From the NCBI GenBank assembly GCA_023369685.1, contig SACZ01000001.1:62381-126380 (forward strand): a stretch of DNA of 64,000 bases, given 5' to 3'. Every line of letters starts with the position of its first letter. Within the stretch, counting starts at the first letter, position 1. Origin of the DNA: Prolixibacteraceae bacterium JC049. Lineage in GTDB: Bacteria; Bacteroidota; Bacteroidia; Bacteroidales; Prolixibacteraceae. Of the stretch, positions 36,379 to 46,696 are shown one piece after another. A program made the translations under genes and the position numbers. The notes beneath the pieces are model-generated. The model was not told the DNA's origin. It was given only the letters and a program-made list of their open reading frames with translations, and searched no databases.

Positions 36379-37086
36379 ATGGGACAGAAGACAAATCCGA
36401 TAGCTAATCGTTTAGGGATCATCAAAGGATGGGACTCTAATTGGTATGGTGGTAATGATTACGGTGACAAGTTATTCGAAGATCACAAGATCAGAAAATA
36501 CTTGAACACTCGTTTGGCTAAAGCGAGTATCTCGAAAATCATCATCGAGCGTACGCTTAAGCTAATCACTGTTACTATCCACACTTCTAGACCAGGTATT
36601 ATTATTGGAAAAGGTGGTCAGGAAGTTGACAAGCTTAAAGAAGAGTTGAAAAAAATCACTAAAAAAGAGGTTCAAATCAACATCTTCGAAATTAAGCGAC
36701 CAGAGTTGGATGCTCGAATCGTTGCCAATAATATAGCTCGACAAGTAGAAGGAAAGATCGCTTTCCGTCGCGCAGTTAAGATGTCAATCGCTTCAACTAT
36801 GAGAATGGGTGCCGAAGGAATTAAAGTCTTGGTATCTGGTCGATTAAATGGAGCCGAAATGGCACGCTCTGAGATGTACAAGGAAGGACGCACTCCATTG
36901 CACACACTTAGAGCCGATATTGATTATGCTCTAGCAGAGGCCCTTACTAAAACCGGTTTGATCGGTATTAAAGTTTGGATCTGTAAAGGAGAGATTTACG
37001 GAAAACCTGACCTTTCTCCAGCACTTAGCCAGCCTAAGCGTGGCGGTGGCGGAGCCAAAGGAGGATTCAAAAAGAGAAGAAAGTAA
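36379..37086 (+). CDS. rpsC: 30S ribosomal protein S3
   Basis: A 235-residue protein at the mRNA entry site. [21 protein letters not shown] starts it, [19 protein letters not shown] is the KH-domain GxxG region, and [16 protein letters not shown] closes the core. The tail is Gly/Lys-rich. Confidence 0.98.
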   Translation: MGQKTNPIANRLGIIKGWDSNWYGGNDYGDKLFEDHKIRKYLNTRLAKASISKIIIERTLKLITVTIHTSRPGIIIGKGGQEVDKLKEELKKITKKEVQINIFEIKRPELDARIVANNIARQVEGKIAFRRAVKMSIASTMRMGAEGIKVLVSGRLNGAEMARSEMYKEGRTPLHTLRADIDYALAEALTKTGLIGIKVWICKGEIYGKPDLSPALSQPKRGGGGAKGGFKKRRK

Positions 37087-37113
37087 TTTCTGTTAACTTA
37101 AGAGTTAGAAAGA

Positions 37114-37542
37114 ATGTTACAACCAAAAAAAGTAAAATTCAGAAGAGTCCAGAAAGGACGAATGAAAGGTAACGCTCAAAGAGGTAACCAGATTGCGTTC
37201 GGAACTTTTGGAATCAAGTCAATGGAGTCATGCTGGTTGACCGGTCGTCAAATCGAGGCTGCCAGGGTAGCGGTAACACGTAAGATGCAACGTCAAGGGC
37301 AAATTTGGATTAGAGTTTTCCCAGATAAGCCGATTACTAAGAAGCCAGCTGAAGTACGTATGGGTAAGGGTAAAGGTTCTCCAGAAGCATTCGTTGCTCC
37401 TATTACTCCTGGGCGTATGTTAATCGAGGTAGAAGGTGTACCTCAAGAATTAGCAAAAGAGGCATTGCGCCTTGCAGCTCAGAAACTGCCAGTGATTACT
37501 AAGTTCGTCGTTCGTCGCGACTATGTTGAATCAGAAAACTAG
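37114..37542 (+). CDS. rplP: 50S ribosomal protein L16
   Basis: A 142-residue protein at the A-site elbow. [24 protein letters not shown], the [31 protein letters not shown] segment and [15 protein letters not shown] are conserved. It lies 27 bases after rpsC. Confidence 0.98.
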   Translation: MLQPKKVKFRRVQKGRMKGNAQRGNQIAFGTFGIKSMESCWLTGRQIEAARVAVTRKMQRQGQIWIRVFPDKPITKKPAEVRMGKGKGSPEAFVAPITPGRMLIEVEGVPQELAKEALRLAAQKLPVITKFVVRRDYVESEN

Positions 37543-37550
37543 ACAAAGTG

Positions 37551-37748
37551 ATGAAAGTAAGTGAAATTAGAGAACTGACAGTTGCAGAGATCATTGAGAA
37601 GATTCAATTGGAAAAATCAGGTCTTGCTAAAAGCAAGTTAAACCATGCGATTTCTCCATTGGATAATCCGGTTCAAATTAGAGTAGCACGGAGAAACATT
37701 GCCCGATTGCAAACTGTTCTACGTCAGAAACAAAACGAAAACAAGTAA
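37551..37748 (+). CDS. rpmC: 50S ribosomal protein L29
   Basis: A 65-residue helical protein at the tunnel exit (MKVSEIRELTVAEIIEKIQ, NPVQIRVARRNIARLQTVLRQK). The ATG at 37551 is used; a GTG directly before it is in frame. It is 8 bases after rplP. Confidence 0.95.
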   Translation: MKVSEIRELTVAEIIEKIQLEKSGLAKSKLNHAISPLDNPVQIRVARRNIARLQTVLRQKQNENK

Positions 37749-37758
37749 TTAGGCCAGT

Positions 37759-38019
37759 ATGGAAAATACTAGAAATTTGCGTAAAGAACGAATCGGGGTC
37801 GTGGTAAGTAACAAAATGGACAAAACCATTTCAGTTGCTGTTAAGCGTAAAGAGAAGCATCCTATTTACGGTAAATTCGTAAATAAGACGACTAAATTTT
37901 ATGCTCACGATGAGAAACAAGACTGTAACATTGGCGATACAGTTAAGATCATGGAAACCCGTCCGTTGAGTAAGAATAAACGTTGGAGATTAGTTGAAAT
38001 CTTAGAAAGAGCTAAGTAA
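37759..38019 (+). CDS. rpsQ: 30S ribosomal protein S17
   Basis: An 86-residue OB-fold protein. [34 protein letters not shown] and [28 protein letters not shown] are family signatures. It is 10 bases after rpmC and 2 bases before rplN. Confidence 0.97.
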   Translation: MENTRNLRKERIGVVVSNKMDKTISVAVKRKEKHPIYGKFVNKTTKFYAHDEKQDCNIGDTVKIMETRPLSKNKRWRLVEILERAK

Positions 38020-38021
38020 CC

Positions 38022-38387
38022 ATGATACAGCAAGAATCAAGATGTACTGTAGCCGATAACAGCGGTGCAAAAGAGGTATTGGTAATTCGCGTTTTAGGCG
38101 GAACCAAAAAGCGTTATGCTTCAATTGGTGACCAAGTAGTGGTTACTGTTAAGAACGCTGTCCCTTCTTCAAATGTGAAAAAGGGTACCGTTTCAAGAGC
38201 TGTTGTGGTACGTACTAAAAAAGAGATACGTCGTCAGGACGGATCATATATCCGCTTCGACGACAATGCAGTTGTTTTGTTAAACAACGCTGATGAAATG
38301 CGTGGAACGCGTATTTTTGGCCCTGTTGCTAGAGAGTTGCGTGAAACAAATATGAAGATTATTTCTCTTGCACCTGAAGTACTATAA
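38022..38387 (+). CDS. rplN: 50S ribosomal protein L14
   Basis: A 121-residue protein of the subunit interface. [47 protein letters not shown] and [14 protein letters not shown] are nearly universal. Confidence 0.98.
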   Translation: MIQQESRCTVADNSGAKEVLVIRVLGGTKKRYASIGDQVVVTVKNAVPSSNVKKGTVSRAVVVRTKKEIRRQDGSYIRFDDNAVVLLNNADEMRGTRIFGPVARELRETNMKIISLAPEVL

Positions 38388-38400
38388 AAATTTAGAAGTA

Positions 38401-38715
38401 ATGCAGAAGAAATTACATATTAAAAAAGGTGATACCGTAGTAGTTATTGCCGGCAACTCAAAAGGCCAAAAAGGAAAAGTACTACAGGTGATCAAAGAAA
38501 AAGAAAGAGCTATTGTTGAAGGTGTGAACATGATGAAGAAGCATACTAAGCCTAACGCGGAGAATCCACAAGGCGGTATTGTTGAAACTGAAGCATCAAT
38601 TCACATTTCGAATCTAATGGTTTTTGATGGCGACCAGGCTACTCGTATCGGACGTAGAATGGGCGATAATGGAAAGTTAGTTCGTTACTCTAAAAAAACA
38701 GGTAAGGAGATTTAA
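38401..38715 (+). CDS. rplX: 50S ribosomal protein L24
   Basis: A 104-residue assembly initiator protein with a KOW motif ([22 protein letters not shown]). I use the ATG at 38401 ([11 protein letters not shown]). An earlier in-frame ATG would overlap rplN and add non-conserved residues. The stop overlaps the rplE start (TAATG). Confidence 0.96.
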   Translation: MQKKLHIKKGDTVVVIAGNSKGQKGKVLQVIKEKERAIVEGVNMMKKHTKPNAENPQGGIVETEASIHISNLMVFDGDQATRIGRRMGDNGKLVRYSKKTGKEI

Positions 38716-39275
38716 TGATGAAACAGATTCCTTCATTACAAACAAAATACTCGGAAGAGATCGTACCTGCTTTGAAAAAAGAGTTCAACTATAAGTCTGT
38801 TATGCAGGTGCCAAAATTGGAGAAAATCGTGATTAATCAAGGGCTTGGATCAGCCGTTGCCGACAAAAAATTAGTTGAAATTGCTACTAAAGAACTTTCA
38901 TCTATTGCCGGTCAGAAAGCTATTCAGCGTTTGTCTACTAAAGATATCTCTAACTTCAAACTTCGTAAGAAGATGCCTATTGGAGTTAGCGTAACTTTAC
39001 GTCGCGATAAAATGTATGAGTTCCTAGAGCGTTTAATTTGTGTGGCATTGCCACGTATCCGTGACTTCCGTGGTATCGAAAGTAAACTAGACGGACGTGG
39101 AAATTACACGCTCGGTATTACTGAGCAAATCATCTTCCCAGAGATCGTGATGGATCAGATTCAAAAGATTGGTGGTTTCAACATCACTTTTGTAACTTCT
39201 GCTCCAACAGACGAAGAAGGTTTTGCACTACTTAAAGAATTTGGATTACCATTTAAAAACGCTAAAAAGAACTAA
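38715..39275 (+). CDS. rplE: 50S ribosomal protein L5
   Basis: A 186-residue protein that binds 5S rRNA and contacts the P-site t[59 protein letters not shown] and [15 protein letters not shown] are typical. Two adjacent ATGs (38715, 38718) could start it. Confidence 0.97.
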   Translation: MMKQIPSLQTKYSEEIVPALKKEFNYKSVMQVPKLEKIVINQGLGSAVADKKLVEIATKELSSIAGQKAIQRLSTKDISNFKLRKKMPIGVSVTLRRDKMYEFLERLICVALPRIRDFRGIESKLDGRGNYTLGITEQIIFPEIVMDQIQKIGGFNITFVTSAPTDEEGFALLKEFGLPFKNAKKN

Positions 39276-39277
39276 CA

Positions 39278-39547
39278 ATGGCTAAAGAATCAATGAAAGC
39301 CCGTGAAGTTAAGCGTGCCAAACTAGTAGAAAAGTACGCCGAAAAACGAGCTCGTCTAAAAGCGGAAGGTGACTACGAAGGATTGCAGAAGCTTCCTAAG
39401 AACTCATCAAAAATCCGTATGCATAATCGCTGTAAACTAACTGGGCGTCCTAAGGGATATATGCGTCAGTTTGGTATCAGTAGGATTTGTTTTAGAGAAA
39501 TGGCCTCTAATGGTTTAATCCCAGGGGTTAAAAAAGCAAGTTGGTAA
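39278..39547 (+). CDS. rpsN: 30S ribosomal protein S14 (zinc-free form)
   Basis: An 89-residue S14 ending [39 protein letters not shown]. The CxxC pairs of the zinc-binding form are absent, so this is the long C-minus type. It starts 2 bases after rplE. Confidence 0.97.
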   Translation: MAKESMKAREVKRAKLVEKYAEKRARLKAEGDYEGLQKLPKNSSKIRMHNRCKLTGRPKGYMRQFGISRICFREMASNGLIPGVKKASW

Positions 39548-39566
39548 TTTTTAAAAACGGAGTAAA

Positions 39567-39965
39567 ATGACAGATCCTATAGCAGATTACCTAACAAGAT
39601 TGAGAAATGCGATTCGTGCTAACCACAAAGTGGTTGACGTTCCAGCTTCAAATATCAAGAAAGAGATCACTAAGATCTTAAAGGATAAAGGCTACATCCT
39701 AAACTATAAGTTTGAGGATGATGTAAATGTTCAGGGAAATATTAAGATCGCTCTTAAGTACCACCCTGAATCTAAAATTCCTGCAATTAAAACTTTGAAA
39801 AGAGTTTCAACTCCAGGAATGAGACAGTATTGTGATACTACTACTATTCCTCGTGTACTTAACGGATTGGGAATTGCAATTATTTCAACTTCGAAAGGTG
39901 TAATTACTGATAAAGAGGCACGTAACTTGAATGTAGGTGGTGAAGTATTGTGTTACGTTTATTAA
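39567..39965 (+). CDS. rpsH: 30S ribosomal protein S8
   Basis: A 132-residue protein that nucleates the central 16S domain and represses the spc operon in E. coli. [19 protein letters not shown] and the C-terminal [31 protein letters not shown] are conserved. Confidence 0.98.
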   Translation: MTDPIADYLTRLRNAIRANHKVVDVPASNIKKEITKILKDKGYILNYKFEDDVNVQGNIKIALKYHPESKIPAIKTLKRVSTPGMRQYCDTTTIPRVLNGLGIAIISTSKGVITDKEARNLNVGGEVLCYVY

Positions 39966-39980
39966 TAGGGAGGAAAATCA

Positions 39981-40535
39981 ATGTCAAGAATAGGTAAATT
40001 ACCAGTTGAAATTCCTGCCGGAGTAAATGTAACAGTTGATGCTAACAACTTAGTAACTGTAAAAGGTGCACTAGGTGAGCTTACTCAGCAGGTTGACAAA
40101 GACCTTGAAGTTAAAGTAGAGGAGAACGTACTAACTGTGATACGTCCAACTGATCAAAAACGTCACAAGGCCATGCACGGTCTTTACCGTTCATTGATCA
40201 AAAACATGGTTGAAGGTGTATCTAAAGGTTACGAAATTAAATTAGAACTTGTAGGTGTGGGTTACCGTGCCGAACTACAGGGAAATGTACTTGACCTAGT
40301 TTTAGGTTATGCTCACCACATTTATCTAGGCCTTCCAGCTGAAATTAAATGTGAGGTTTCTGGAGATAAGCGTTCTAATCCAATCGTAACTCTTAAGAGT
40401 CACGACAAACAGTTGATTGGACAAGTTGCTGCTAAAATCAGATCATTCCGTAAGCCTGAGCCTTACAAAGGAAAAGGTGTTAAGTTCGTGGGTGAAGAAC
40501 TTCGTAGAAAAGCTGGTAAAGCTGCTGCGAAATAG
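39981..40535 (+). CDS. rplF: 50S ribosomal protein L6
   Basis: A 184-residue two-domain protein near the sarcin-ricin loop. MSRIGKLPVEIPAGV, KGALGELTQQVD and the C-terminal EPYKGKGVKFVGEELRRKAGKAA are typical. It lies 3 bases before rplR. Confidence 0.98.
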   Translation: MSRIGKLPVEIPAGVNVTVDANNLVTVKGALGELTQQVDKDLEVKVEENVLTVIRPTDQKRHKAMHGLYRSLIKNMVEGVSKGYEIKLELVGVGYRAELQGNVLDLVLGYAHHIYLGLPAEIKCEVSGDKRSNPIVTLKSHDKQLIGQVAAKIRSFRKPEPYKGKGVKFVGEELRRKAGKAAAK

Positions 40536-40550
40536 TAAATGGTAGATATC

Positions 40551-40901
40551 ATGGCAACAGATAAGATTCAAAGAAGAAATAAAATCAAAATGCGGATCCG
40601 GAAGAAAATCTCCGGAACCGCTGAAAGACCTCGTTTGAGCGTTTTCAGAAGTAACAAACAGATTTACGCTCAGGTGATCGACGATCTAGCTGGTCAAACT
40701 CTTTGCGCTGCATCTTCTACAGCTTTAGAAGATAAAGCTGGTAGCAAAGGCGAAGTGGCTGCTAAAGTAGGTAAAGCTATTGCTGAAAAAGCTTTGGCTG
40801 CTGGTGTTACAGAAGTGGTATTTGACCGAAATGGTTATCTTTACCACGGTAGAGTTAAACAATTAGCCGACGCAGCTCGTGAAGGAGGCCTTAAACTATA
40901 A
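40551..40901 (+). CDS. rplR: 50S ribosomal protein L18
   Basis: A 116-residue 5S rRNA-binding protein. I prefer the ATG at 40551 ([20 protein letters not shown]). An ATG at 40539 would add [24 protein letters not shown] and [24 protein letters not shown] are conserved. Confidence 0.97.
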   Translation: MATDKIQRRNKIKMRIRKKISGTAERPRLSVFRSNKQIYAQVIDDLAGQTLCAASSTALEDKAGSKGEVAAKVGKAIAEKALAAGVTEVVFDRNGYLYHGRVKQLADAAREGGLKL

Positions 40902-40906
40902 GAATT

Positions 40907-41422
40907 ATGTCAGGAAACATTAAGAAAGTAAAAACCAGCGATCTTGAATTGAAAGATCGTTTAGTAGCCATCAATCGTGTTACTAAAGTAACCAAAGGGG
41001 GTCGTACTTTTAGTTTCTCAGCCATCGTTGTTGTAGGTAACGAGAATGGTATTGTAGGTTGGGGACTTGGTAAAGCAAGTGAAGTAACAACTGCAATTGC
41101 TAAAGGAGTTGACGCAGCAAAGAAAAACTTAGTTGAAATTCCTATCTTAAAAGGAACTGTTCCTCACGAACAATTGGCTAAGTTTGGTGGTGCAAGAGTA
41201 TTCTTGAAACCAGCTTCTTCAGGTACCGGAGTAAAAGCCGGTGGTGCGATGCGTGCCGTATTGGAGAGCGTTGGAGTACACGACATTCTTGCTAAGTCGA
41301 AAGGTTCTTCAAACCCTCACAACTTGGTAAAAGCAACAATGACTGCTTTGACTGAGATGAGAGATGCCCGCACAGTTGCACAGCACAGAGGCGTATCATT
41401 AGACAAAGTATTTAATGGATAA
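40907..41422 (+). CDS. rpsE: 30S ribosomal protein S5
   Basis: A 171-residue protein involved in decoding accuracy. [39 protein letters not shown] is the double-stranded RNA-binding domain; [32 protein letters not shown] is the C-terminal core. Confidence 0.98.
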   Translation: MSGNIKKVKTSDLELKDRLVAINRVTKVTKGGRTFSFSAIVVVGNENGIVGWGLGKASEVTTAIAKGVDAAKKNLVEIPILKGTVPHEQLAKFGGARVFLKPASSGTGVKAGGAMRAVLESVGVHDILAKSKGSSNPHNLVKATMTALTEMRDARTVAQHRGVSLDKVFNG

Positions 41423-41429
41423 TTTGGAT

Positions 41430-41609
41430 ATGGCTAAAATTAAAATCACTCAGGTTAAGAGCCGTATCGGCTCTAGCAAAAGACAAAAGGCAACTTTAGA
41501 TGCACTTGGTCTTAGAAAGCTAAACCAAACAGTAGAGCATGCAGCCACTCCAGAGATTCTAGGAATGGTTGAGAAGCTCAAGCATTTGATTACTGTTGAA
41601 GAAGTTTAA
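41430..41609 (+). CDS. rpmD: 50S ribosomal protein L30
   Basis: A 59-residue protein (MAKIKITQVKSRIGSSKRQKATLDALGLRKLNQTVEH). The ATG at 41430 avoids overlap with the rpsE stop; an in-frame start at 41415 would add MDNLD. Confidence 0.95.
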   Translation: MAKIKITQVKSRIGSSKRQKATLDALGLRKLNQTVEHAATPEILGMVEKLKHLITVEEV

Positions 41610-41631
41610 AAATATTTAACGATTATAAGTT

Positions 41632-42078
41632 ATGGATTTAAGTAACTTGAAACCAGCTGAAGGTTCTACCAAATCATCAAAGCGTATTGCTCGTGGACAA
41701 GGCTCTGGCCGTGGTGGAACATCAACGCGTGGTCATAAAGGTGCCAAATCTCGCTCAGGTTACAGTCGTAAGATCGGATTTGAAGGTGGACAGATGCCTC
41801 TTCAGCGTCGTGTTCCTAAATTCGGTTTTAAAAACATTAACCGTGTTGAGTACAAAGGTATCAACGTAGAAACTCTTCAAGCACTTGCTGAGAAAAAAGG
41901 CATTAATGAATTTGATTTTGCTACATTTGTAGAAGCAGGTCTAGCCTCAAAATCTGACAGAGTTAAGATTTTAGGTAACGGCGAGCTAAAAACCAAAATC
42001 ACTGTTAAAGCTCACGCTTTCTCTAAAAGTGCAAAAGAAGCGATTGAAAAATTAGAAGGAACCACTGAAATATTATAG
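41632..42078 (+). CDS. rplO: 50S ribosomal protein L15
   Basis: A 148-residue late-assembly protein. LKPAEGSTKSSKRIARGQGSGRGGTSTRGHKGAKSRSGYS is the extended N-terminal arm and GFEGGQMPLQRRVPKFGF the conserved core. It is 6 bases before secY. Confidence 0.98.
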   Translation: MDLSNLKPAEGSTKSSKRIARGQGSGRGGTSTRGHKGAKSRSGYSRKIGFEGGQMPLQRRVPKFGFKNINRVEYKGINVETLQALAEKKGINEFDFATFVEAGLASKSDRVKILGNGELKTKITVKAHAFSKSAKEAIEKLEGTTEIL

Positions 42079-42084
42079 TGCGAA

Positions 42085-43416
42085 ATGAAAAAGCTGATTG
42101 AAACCCTTAAGAACATTTACAAGATTGAGGATCTAAGATCCAGAATAGGAGTTACATTATTCCTGTTATTGATTTATCGATTAGGATCGTTTGTGGTACT
42201 ACCAGGTGTGGACCCACAACAATTATTTGAGTTGCAAGCCAAGGCTTCAGATGGTCTATTAGGACTATTGAACATGTTCTCTGGAGGTGCATTCTCAAAA
42301 GCCTCAGTATTTGGTCTAGGGATTATGCCGTATATTTCCGCATCTATTGTAATTCAGCTTTTAGGAATCGCAGTACCATATTTCCAGCGTTTGCAGAAAG
42401 AAGGAGAATCAGGACGTCGCAAAATCAATCAGATTACTCGTATCTTAACGGTAGTTATCTTGATTGCGCAGGCTCCTGCTTACCTTTCATTAATTGACTC
42501 AAAAGCTATCATGATTAATGCATCTTTATTTAAGATCATTGCAATGGTAGTACTTACTGCAGGTTCGATGTTTGTAATGTGGTTGGGAGAACGTATTACC
42601 GACAAAGGTATTGGTAACGGTATCTCACTTATCATTATGATTGGTATCATTGCTCGCCTTCCTCAGGCAATCATCGGGGAATTCATTTCTCGATTCGAAG
42701 AAGGAGGAGGTTTGGTAATGTTCCTTGTCGAGTTTGTTGTAATGTTTGTAGTGTTTATGGTTACTATCTTGTTAGTACAAGGTACACGCCGTATTCCAGT
42801 TCAATACGCAAAACGTATTGTTGGAAATCGTCAGTTTGGTGGCGTTCGCCAGTACATTCCTCTTAAGGTTAATGCTGCTGGGGTTATGCCTATCATCTTT
42901 GCTCAGGCAATTATGTTCGTGCCTATCACTCTTGCCGGATTTGCTTCTGGTTCAGAGAGCATGAGCGCATTTGCTGCAGCATTTGCTGACATTACAGGAT
43001 TCTGGTACAATTTCGTAACTTTTGTTTTAGTAATTGTCTTTACTTACTTCTACACTGCTATTACTGTTAATCCAACAATGATGGCAGAAGACATGAAGAA
43101 AAACGGAGGATTTATTCCTGGAGTGAAGCCTGGTAAGAAAACTGTTGAATTCTTGGATGCAGTAATGTCTCGCATTACTTTCCCTGGTTCAATTTTCTTA
43201 GGATTGGTTACCATTCTTCCATCATTTGCAATGTTGGCAGGAGTTACTCAAAGTTTTGCTTACTTCTTCGGAGGTACTTCATTGTTGATTCTTGTAGGAG
43301 TTGTATTGGATACACTACAGCAAGTAGAATCACACTTATTGATGCGTCACTACGACGGATTGATGAAGTCGGGACGTATTAAAGGACGTACCGGTGGTGG
43401 TGCAGCTGTAATGTAG
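42085..43416 (+). CDS. secY: Protein translocase subunit SecY
   Basis: A 443-residue inner-membrane channel protein with ten transmembrane helices. It starts MKKLIETLKNIYKIEDLRSR; LVLPGVDP-like VVLPGVDP and the plug region GLLGLLNMFSGGAFSKASVFGLGIMPYISASI are present. LNPTMMAEDMKKNGGFIPGVKPG-like sequence marks the cytosolic C5 loop that contacts SecA and ribosomes. In many Bacteroidota map follows; here a 471-base gap follows instead. Confidence 0.98.
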   Translation: MKKLIETLKNIYKIEDLRSRIGVTLFLLLIYRLGSFVVLPGVDPQQLFELQAKASDGLLGLLNMFSGGAFSKASVFGLGIMPYISASIVIQLLGIAVPYFQRLQKEGESGRRKINQITRILTVVILIAQAPAYLSLIDSKAIMINASLFKIIAMVVLTAGSMFVMWLGERITDKGIGNGISLIIMIGIIARLPQAIIGEFISRFEEGGGLVMFLVEFVVMFVVFMVTILLVQGTRRIPVQYAKRIVGNRQFGGVRQYIPLKVNAAGVMPIIFAQAIMFVPITLAGFASGSESMSAFAAAFADITGFWYNFVTFVLVIVFTYFYTAITVNPTMMAEDMKKNGGFIPGVKPGKKTVEFLDAVMSRITFPGSIFLGLVTILPSFAMLAGVTQSFAYFFGGTSLLILVGVVLDTLQQVESHLLMRHYDGLMKSGRIKGRTGGGAAVM

Positions 43417-43887
43417 TCGATGTAAAGACCAAGACGTAACAAAATAAATCAACCACCGATTGTAAAATCAACGGTTGAAGCGTTCATATGACATAATGGA
43501 GGTGGCCCGCATTCTCGGGTAATGACGGATTCTATGCAATATTTTATTGAGTAATGCATAGAATTCCTTCCTCCTTATTTAAGGAAGAAGATTTTGTTTC
43601 CGTCAGCTATGTGGTGTTGGAACGATGAATTTTCAGTATCAGAACTGTTAGCCAGCTGAACCTAGACAAATTGTTGCTGCAATACTGTTTTGAATGATTA
43701 ACCCGAGCTAATCCTCAAAAAAATAACCTAAAAGGTTAAAAAAAAGGGATAAAGTATAGCCGGGCTGAAAATTCTATTAGTAATTGATAGAGGAAAGCTT
43801 ATCTTTGCAGTTGCTTTTTGTGAATGTAAAGAGCCGACATGTTGTCGAAGTTCATGTTCGTTAAAACGAAATTGAAAATTTAAAGTT
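43417..43887 (+). other. Structured secY-infA intergenic region without map
   Basis: This 471-base gap is rich in pairings. At 43523-43605 a three-way junction can be drawn: TGACGGA/TCCGTCA closes it (43523-43529 with 43599-43605), ATTCTATGCA/TGCATAGAAT forms one arm (43529-43538 with 43555-43564) and CTTCCT/AGGAAG another (43567-43572 with 43582-43587). ACCG-A-TTG/CAACGGT and CCCG/CGGG hairpins precede it. CCCG-A-GCTA/TAGCCGGG encloses AACCT/AGGTT downstream. No known RNA family or decayed map sequence was recognised. Several tiny ORFs are chained through stop-start overlaps. Confidence 0.5.
43800..43807 (+). promoter_or_regulatory. -7 promoter element before infA
   Basis: TATCTTTG is a perfect TAnnTTTG match 81 bases before the infA ATG. 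The -33 region is poor (TTAG). It would give the infA-rpmJ-alpha segment its own transcription start. Confidence 0.5.
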
Positions 43888-44109
43888 ATGGCAAAGCAGC
43901 CTTCAATAGAACAAGACGGAACCATTATTGAAGCATTATCAAATGCTATGTTTAGGGTAGAGCTTGAAAATGGGCACGTAATTACTGCTCATATTTCTGG
44001 TAAAATGCGTATGCATTATATCAAAATTCTACCTGGAGATAAAGTAAAAGTTGAAATGTCGCCTTATGATCTAACCAAAGGGCGAATCATTTTCAGATAC
44101 AAAAATTAA
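43888..44109 (+). CDS. infA: Translation initiation factor IF-1
   Basis: A 73-residue OB-fold protein that occupies the A site during initiation. [62 protein letters not shown] is conserved throughout. It is followed by rpmJ after 12 bases. Confidence 0.97.
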   Translation: MAKQPSIEQDGTIIEALSNAMFRVELENGHVITAHISGKMRMHYIKILPGDKVKVEMSPYDLTKGRIIFRYKN

Positions 44110-44121
44110 AGCTGTGTAATA

Positions 44122-44238
44122 ATGAAAGTTAGAGTATCAGTAAAGAAGCGTAGTTCTGACTGTAAAATCGTACGCAGAAAAGGGCGATTATACGTAATCA
44201 ACAAAAAGAATCCCAAGTTCAAGCAACGTCAGGGATAA
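44122..44238 (+). CDS. rpmJ: 50S ribosomal protein L36 (zinc-free form)
   Basis: A 38-residue ORF beginning [19 protein letters not shown] and ending NPKFKQRQG, easily missed because of its size. The zinc-ribbon form has CxxC, a third Cys and His; here only one Cys remains (SSDC) and the His is Phe. It is therefore a C-minus L36, as is usual in Bacteroidota. It lies in the standard infA-rpmJ-rpsM order. Confidence 0.95.
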   Translation: MKVRVSVKKRSSDCKIVRRKGRLYVINKKNPKFKQRQG

Positions 44239-44276
44239 TTTATTAATTTTGTGAAAATTTTTAATACAAGACTTAT

Positions 44277-44651
44277 ATGGCTCGTATAGTTGGTGTTGAT
44301 ATCCCAAACAAAAGAGGAGAAATTGCATTGACCTACATTTTCGGCATTGGCCGAAGCACCGCCAGGACAATCCTAGAGGAAGCTGGCGTTGACGCGAATG
44401 TAAAGGTCTCAGAATGGACTGATGAGCAATTCCAGACTGTTCGTAAAATGATTAACGAACAGTATACAGTGGAAGGTGAGCTCCGCTCTGAAATTCAGAT
44501 GAACATTAAACGTCTGATGGATATTGGTTGTTACCGAGGAATTCGTCATCGTATCGGATTACCTTTGCGTGGACAATCTACTAAGAATAACGCACGTACG
44601 CGAAAAGGAAAAAGAAAAACTGTTGCTAACAAAAAGAAAGCAACTAAATAA
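44277..44651 (+). CDS. rpsM: 30S ribosomal protein S13
   Basis: A 124-residue head protein that bridges the subunits. [29 protein letters not shown] and the basic tail [26 protein letters not shown] are typical. It starts the alpha operon part. Confidence 0.98.
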   Translation: MARIVGVDIPNKRGEIALTYIFGIGRSTARTILEEAGVDANVKVSEWTDEQFQTVRKMINEQYTVEGELRSEIQMNIKRLMDIGCYRGIRHRIGLPLRGQSTKNNARTRKGKRKTVANKKKATK

Positions 44652-44666
44652 GGAATTAATTAAGTT

Positions 44667-45056
44667 ATGGCTAAGAAGACTGGATCATCTAAAAAGAGAG
44701 TTGTTAAAGTTGAAGCAACTGGACAAGCCCACATACATTCTTCATTCAATAACATTATCATTTCGTTGACAAACAATAATGGTGATGTAATTTCGTGGTC
44801 ATCTGCTGGTAAAAAAGGTTTCCGTGGTTCTAAAAAGAACACTCCTTATGCTGCACAGGTTGCCTCAGAAGAATGTGCTAAAACAGCTTATGATCTGGGT
44901 CTACGTAAAGTTAAAGTATTCGTTAAGGGTCCAGGTAATGGACGGGAATCCGCTATTAGGGCTATCAATAGCGTTGGCATTATGGTTACTGAAATCACTG
45001 ATGTTACCCCATTACCACATAACGGATGTAGACCACCTAAAAGAAGACGTGTATAA
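44667..45056 (+). CDS. rpsK: 30S ribosomal protein S11
   Basis: A 129-residue platform protein. [48 protein letters not shown] and the C-terminal [19 protein letters not shown] are nearly universal. Confidence 0.98.
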   Translation: MAKKTGSSKKRVVKVEATGQAHIHSSFNNIIISLTNNNGDVISWSSAGKKGFRGSKKNTPYAAQVASEECAKTAYDLGLRKVKVFVKGPGNGRESAIRAINSVGIMVTEITDVTPLPHNGCRPPKRRRV

Positions 45057-45074
45057 TTTAAAATTTAGTAACTG

Positions 45075-45683
45075 ATGGCTAGATATAGAGGACCAAAATC
45101 AAAAATCGCTAGAAAGTTCGGAGAGGCAATCTTCGGGCCAGATAAAGTCTTGGAGAAGAAAAATTATGCTCCGGGACAACATGGGAACAATCGCCGCCGT
45201 AAAAAAGAGTCAGAATACGGTACACAGCTAAAAGAAAAACAAAAAGCAAAATACACTTACGGTGTCCTAGAAAGACAATTCCGTACCTTGTTTGGAGCAG
45301 CTCAGCGCTCTAAAGGTATTACTGGTGAGGTATTGCTTCAATTGTTGGAATCACGCTTAGACAACACTGTATTCCGTTTAGGAATTGCTCCTACTCGTCG
45401 TGCAGCTCGTCAGCTGGTTACCCACAAACACATTGTAGTAAACGGTACCTTAACCAATATTCCTTCTTACCAATTGCGTCCAGGTGATGTAATTACTGTT
45501 CGTGAGAAGTCTAAATCATTGGTAGCAATTACTGATTCACTTGCCGGAGCGCGCAGAAATGCTTACGCATGGTTAGAGTGGGATGGAGAGCAGATGGCAG
45601 GTAAATTCCTTAATCGTCCAGAACGTGAAGAGATACCTGAGAACATCAAAGAACAACTTATCGTAGAGTTGTATTCTAAATAA
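45075..45683 (+). CDS. rpsD: 30S ribosomal protein S4
   Basis: A 202-residue primary 16S binder. It starts [24 protein letters not shown]; the S4 RNA-binding domain shows [34 protein letters not shown]. In E. coli S4 represses the alpha operon; no matching pseudoknot was sought in detail here. Confidence 0.98.
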   Translation: MARYRGPKSKIARKFGEAIFGPDKVLEKKNYAPGQHGNNRRRKKESEYGTQLKEKQKAKYTYGVLERQFRTLFGAAQRSKGITGEVLLQLLESRLDNTVFRLGIAPTRRAARQLVTHKHIVVNGTLTNIPSYQLRPGDVITVREKSKSLVAITDSLAGARRNAYAWLEWDGEQMAGKFLNRPEREEIPENIKEQLIVELYSK

Positions 45684-45699
45684 TAAATTAATAGAATAT

Positions 45700-46692
45700 A
45701 TGGCAATATTAGCTTTTCAAAAACCTGATAAGGTTATAATGGTAGAGTCGGATGAACAATTCGGTAAATTCGAATTTCGTCCGTTAGAACCTGGTTACGG
45801 TATCACTATTGGTAACGCACTTAGGAGAATACTATTGTCATCCTTAGAAGGCCATGCAATTACTTCTATCAAGATCGAAGGCGTAGAACACGAGTTTGCA
45901 ACCATCAAAGGAGTAATGGAAGATGTTACTGAAATTATCCTTAATTTGAAGCAGGTTCGTTTCAAAAAAGAAGTTGAAGATTTCGATAGCGAGAAAGTAA
46001 GCATTAGTATTTCCGGCCAAGATCAGTTTACAGCTGGTGATATTAACAAGTTCATGACTGGTTTCAAGGTTTTGAACCCAGAGCTTGTAATTTGCCGTAT
46101 GGATCCTGAGGTGAAACTTCAGATCGAACTTACGATTAACAAAGGTCGTGGGTACGTTCCTGCAGTTGAAAATAAGCCGGTTGAATCTGAATTTGGGTTA
46201 ATTCCTATCGACTCAATCTATACTCCAATTAAAAATGTGAAGTATAGCGTAGAAAACTACCGAGTTGAGCAGAAAACCGACTACGAAAAGTTAATTATTG
46301 AAATAAACACTGATGGATCTATCCATCCGAAAGATGCACTTAAAGAGGCAGCTAAGATTCTTATCTATCACTTTATGCTTTTCTCAGACGAGAAAATCAC
46401 ATTGGATTCAGACGAGAAGTTTGCCAACGAAGAATTCGACGAAGAAATTCTTCACATGCGTCAGTTGCTTAAAAACAAGTTGGTTGACCTCGACCTTTCA
46501 GTTCGTGCGCTTAACTGCTTGAAAGCTGCCGATGTGGATACTTTAGGTGACCTTGTTCAGTACAACAGAAATGACTTGTTGAAGTTCCGTAACTTTGGTA
46601 AGAAATCACTTACTGAGTTAGACGACCTACTGAACAACCTGAATCTTACATTCGGAATGGATATCAGTAAGTACAAATTAGACAAGGAATAA
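45700..46692 (+). CDS. rpoA: DNA-directed RNA polymerase subunit alpha
   Basis: A 330-residue subunit. The N-terminal assembly domain has [31 protein letters not shown]. The C-terminal domain ([12 protein letters not shown]-like [25 protein letters not shown], then [19 protein letters not shown]) contacts upstream DNA and regulators. It is 17 bases after rpsD. Confidence 0.98.
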   Translation: MAILAFQKPDKVIMVESDEQFGKFEFRPLEPGYGITIGNALRRILLSSLEGHAITSIKIEGVEHEFATIKGVMEDVTEIILNLKQVRFKKEVEDFDSEKVSISISGQDQFTAGDINKFMTGFKVLNPELVICRMDPEVKLQIELTINKGRGYVPAVENKPVESEFGLIPIDSIYTPIKNVKYSVENYRVEQKTDYEKLIIEINTDGSIHPKDALKEAAKILIYHFMLFSDEKITLDSDEKFANEEFDEEILHMRQLLKNKLVDLDLSVRALNCLKAADVDTLGDLVQYNRNDLLKFRNFGKKSLTELDDLLNNLNLTFGMDISKYKLDKE

Positions 46693-46696
46693 TAAA

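Noticed and set aside
43417-43887. Known RNA gene (tmRNA, SRP RNA or RNase P RNA) in the secY-infA gap
   Set aside because: None of the conserved core sequences of these RNAs that I can recall are present.
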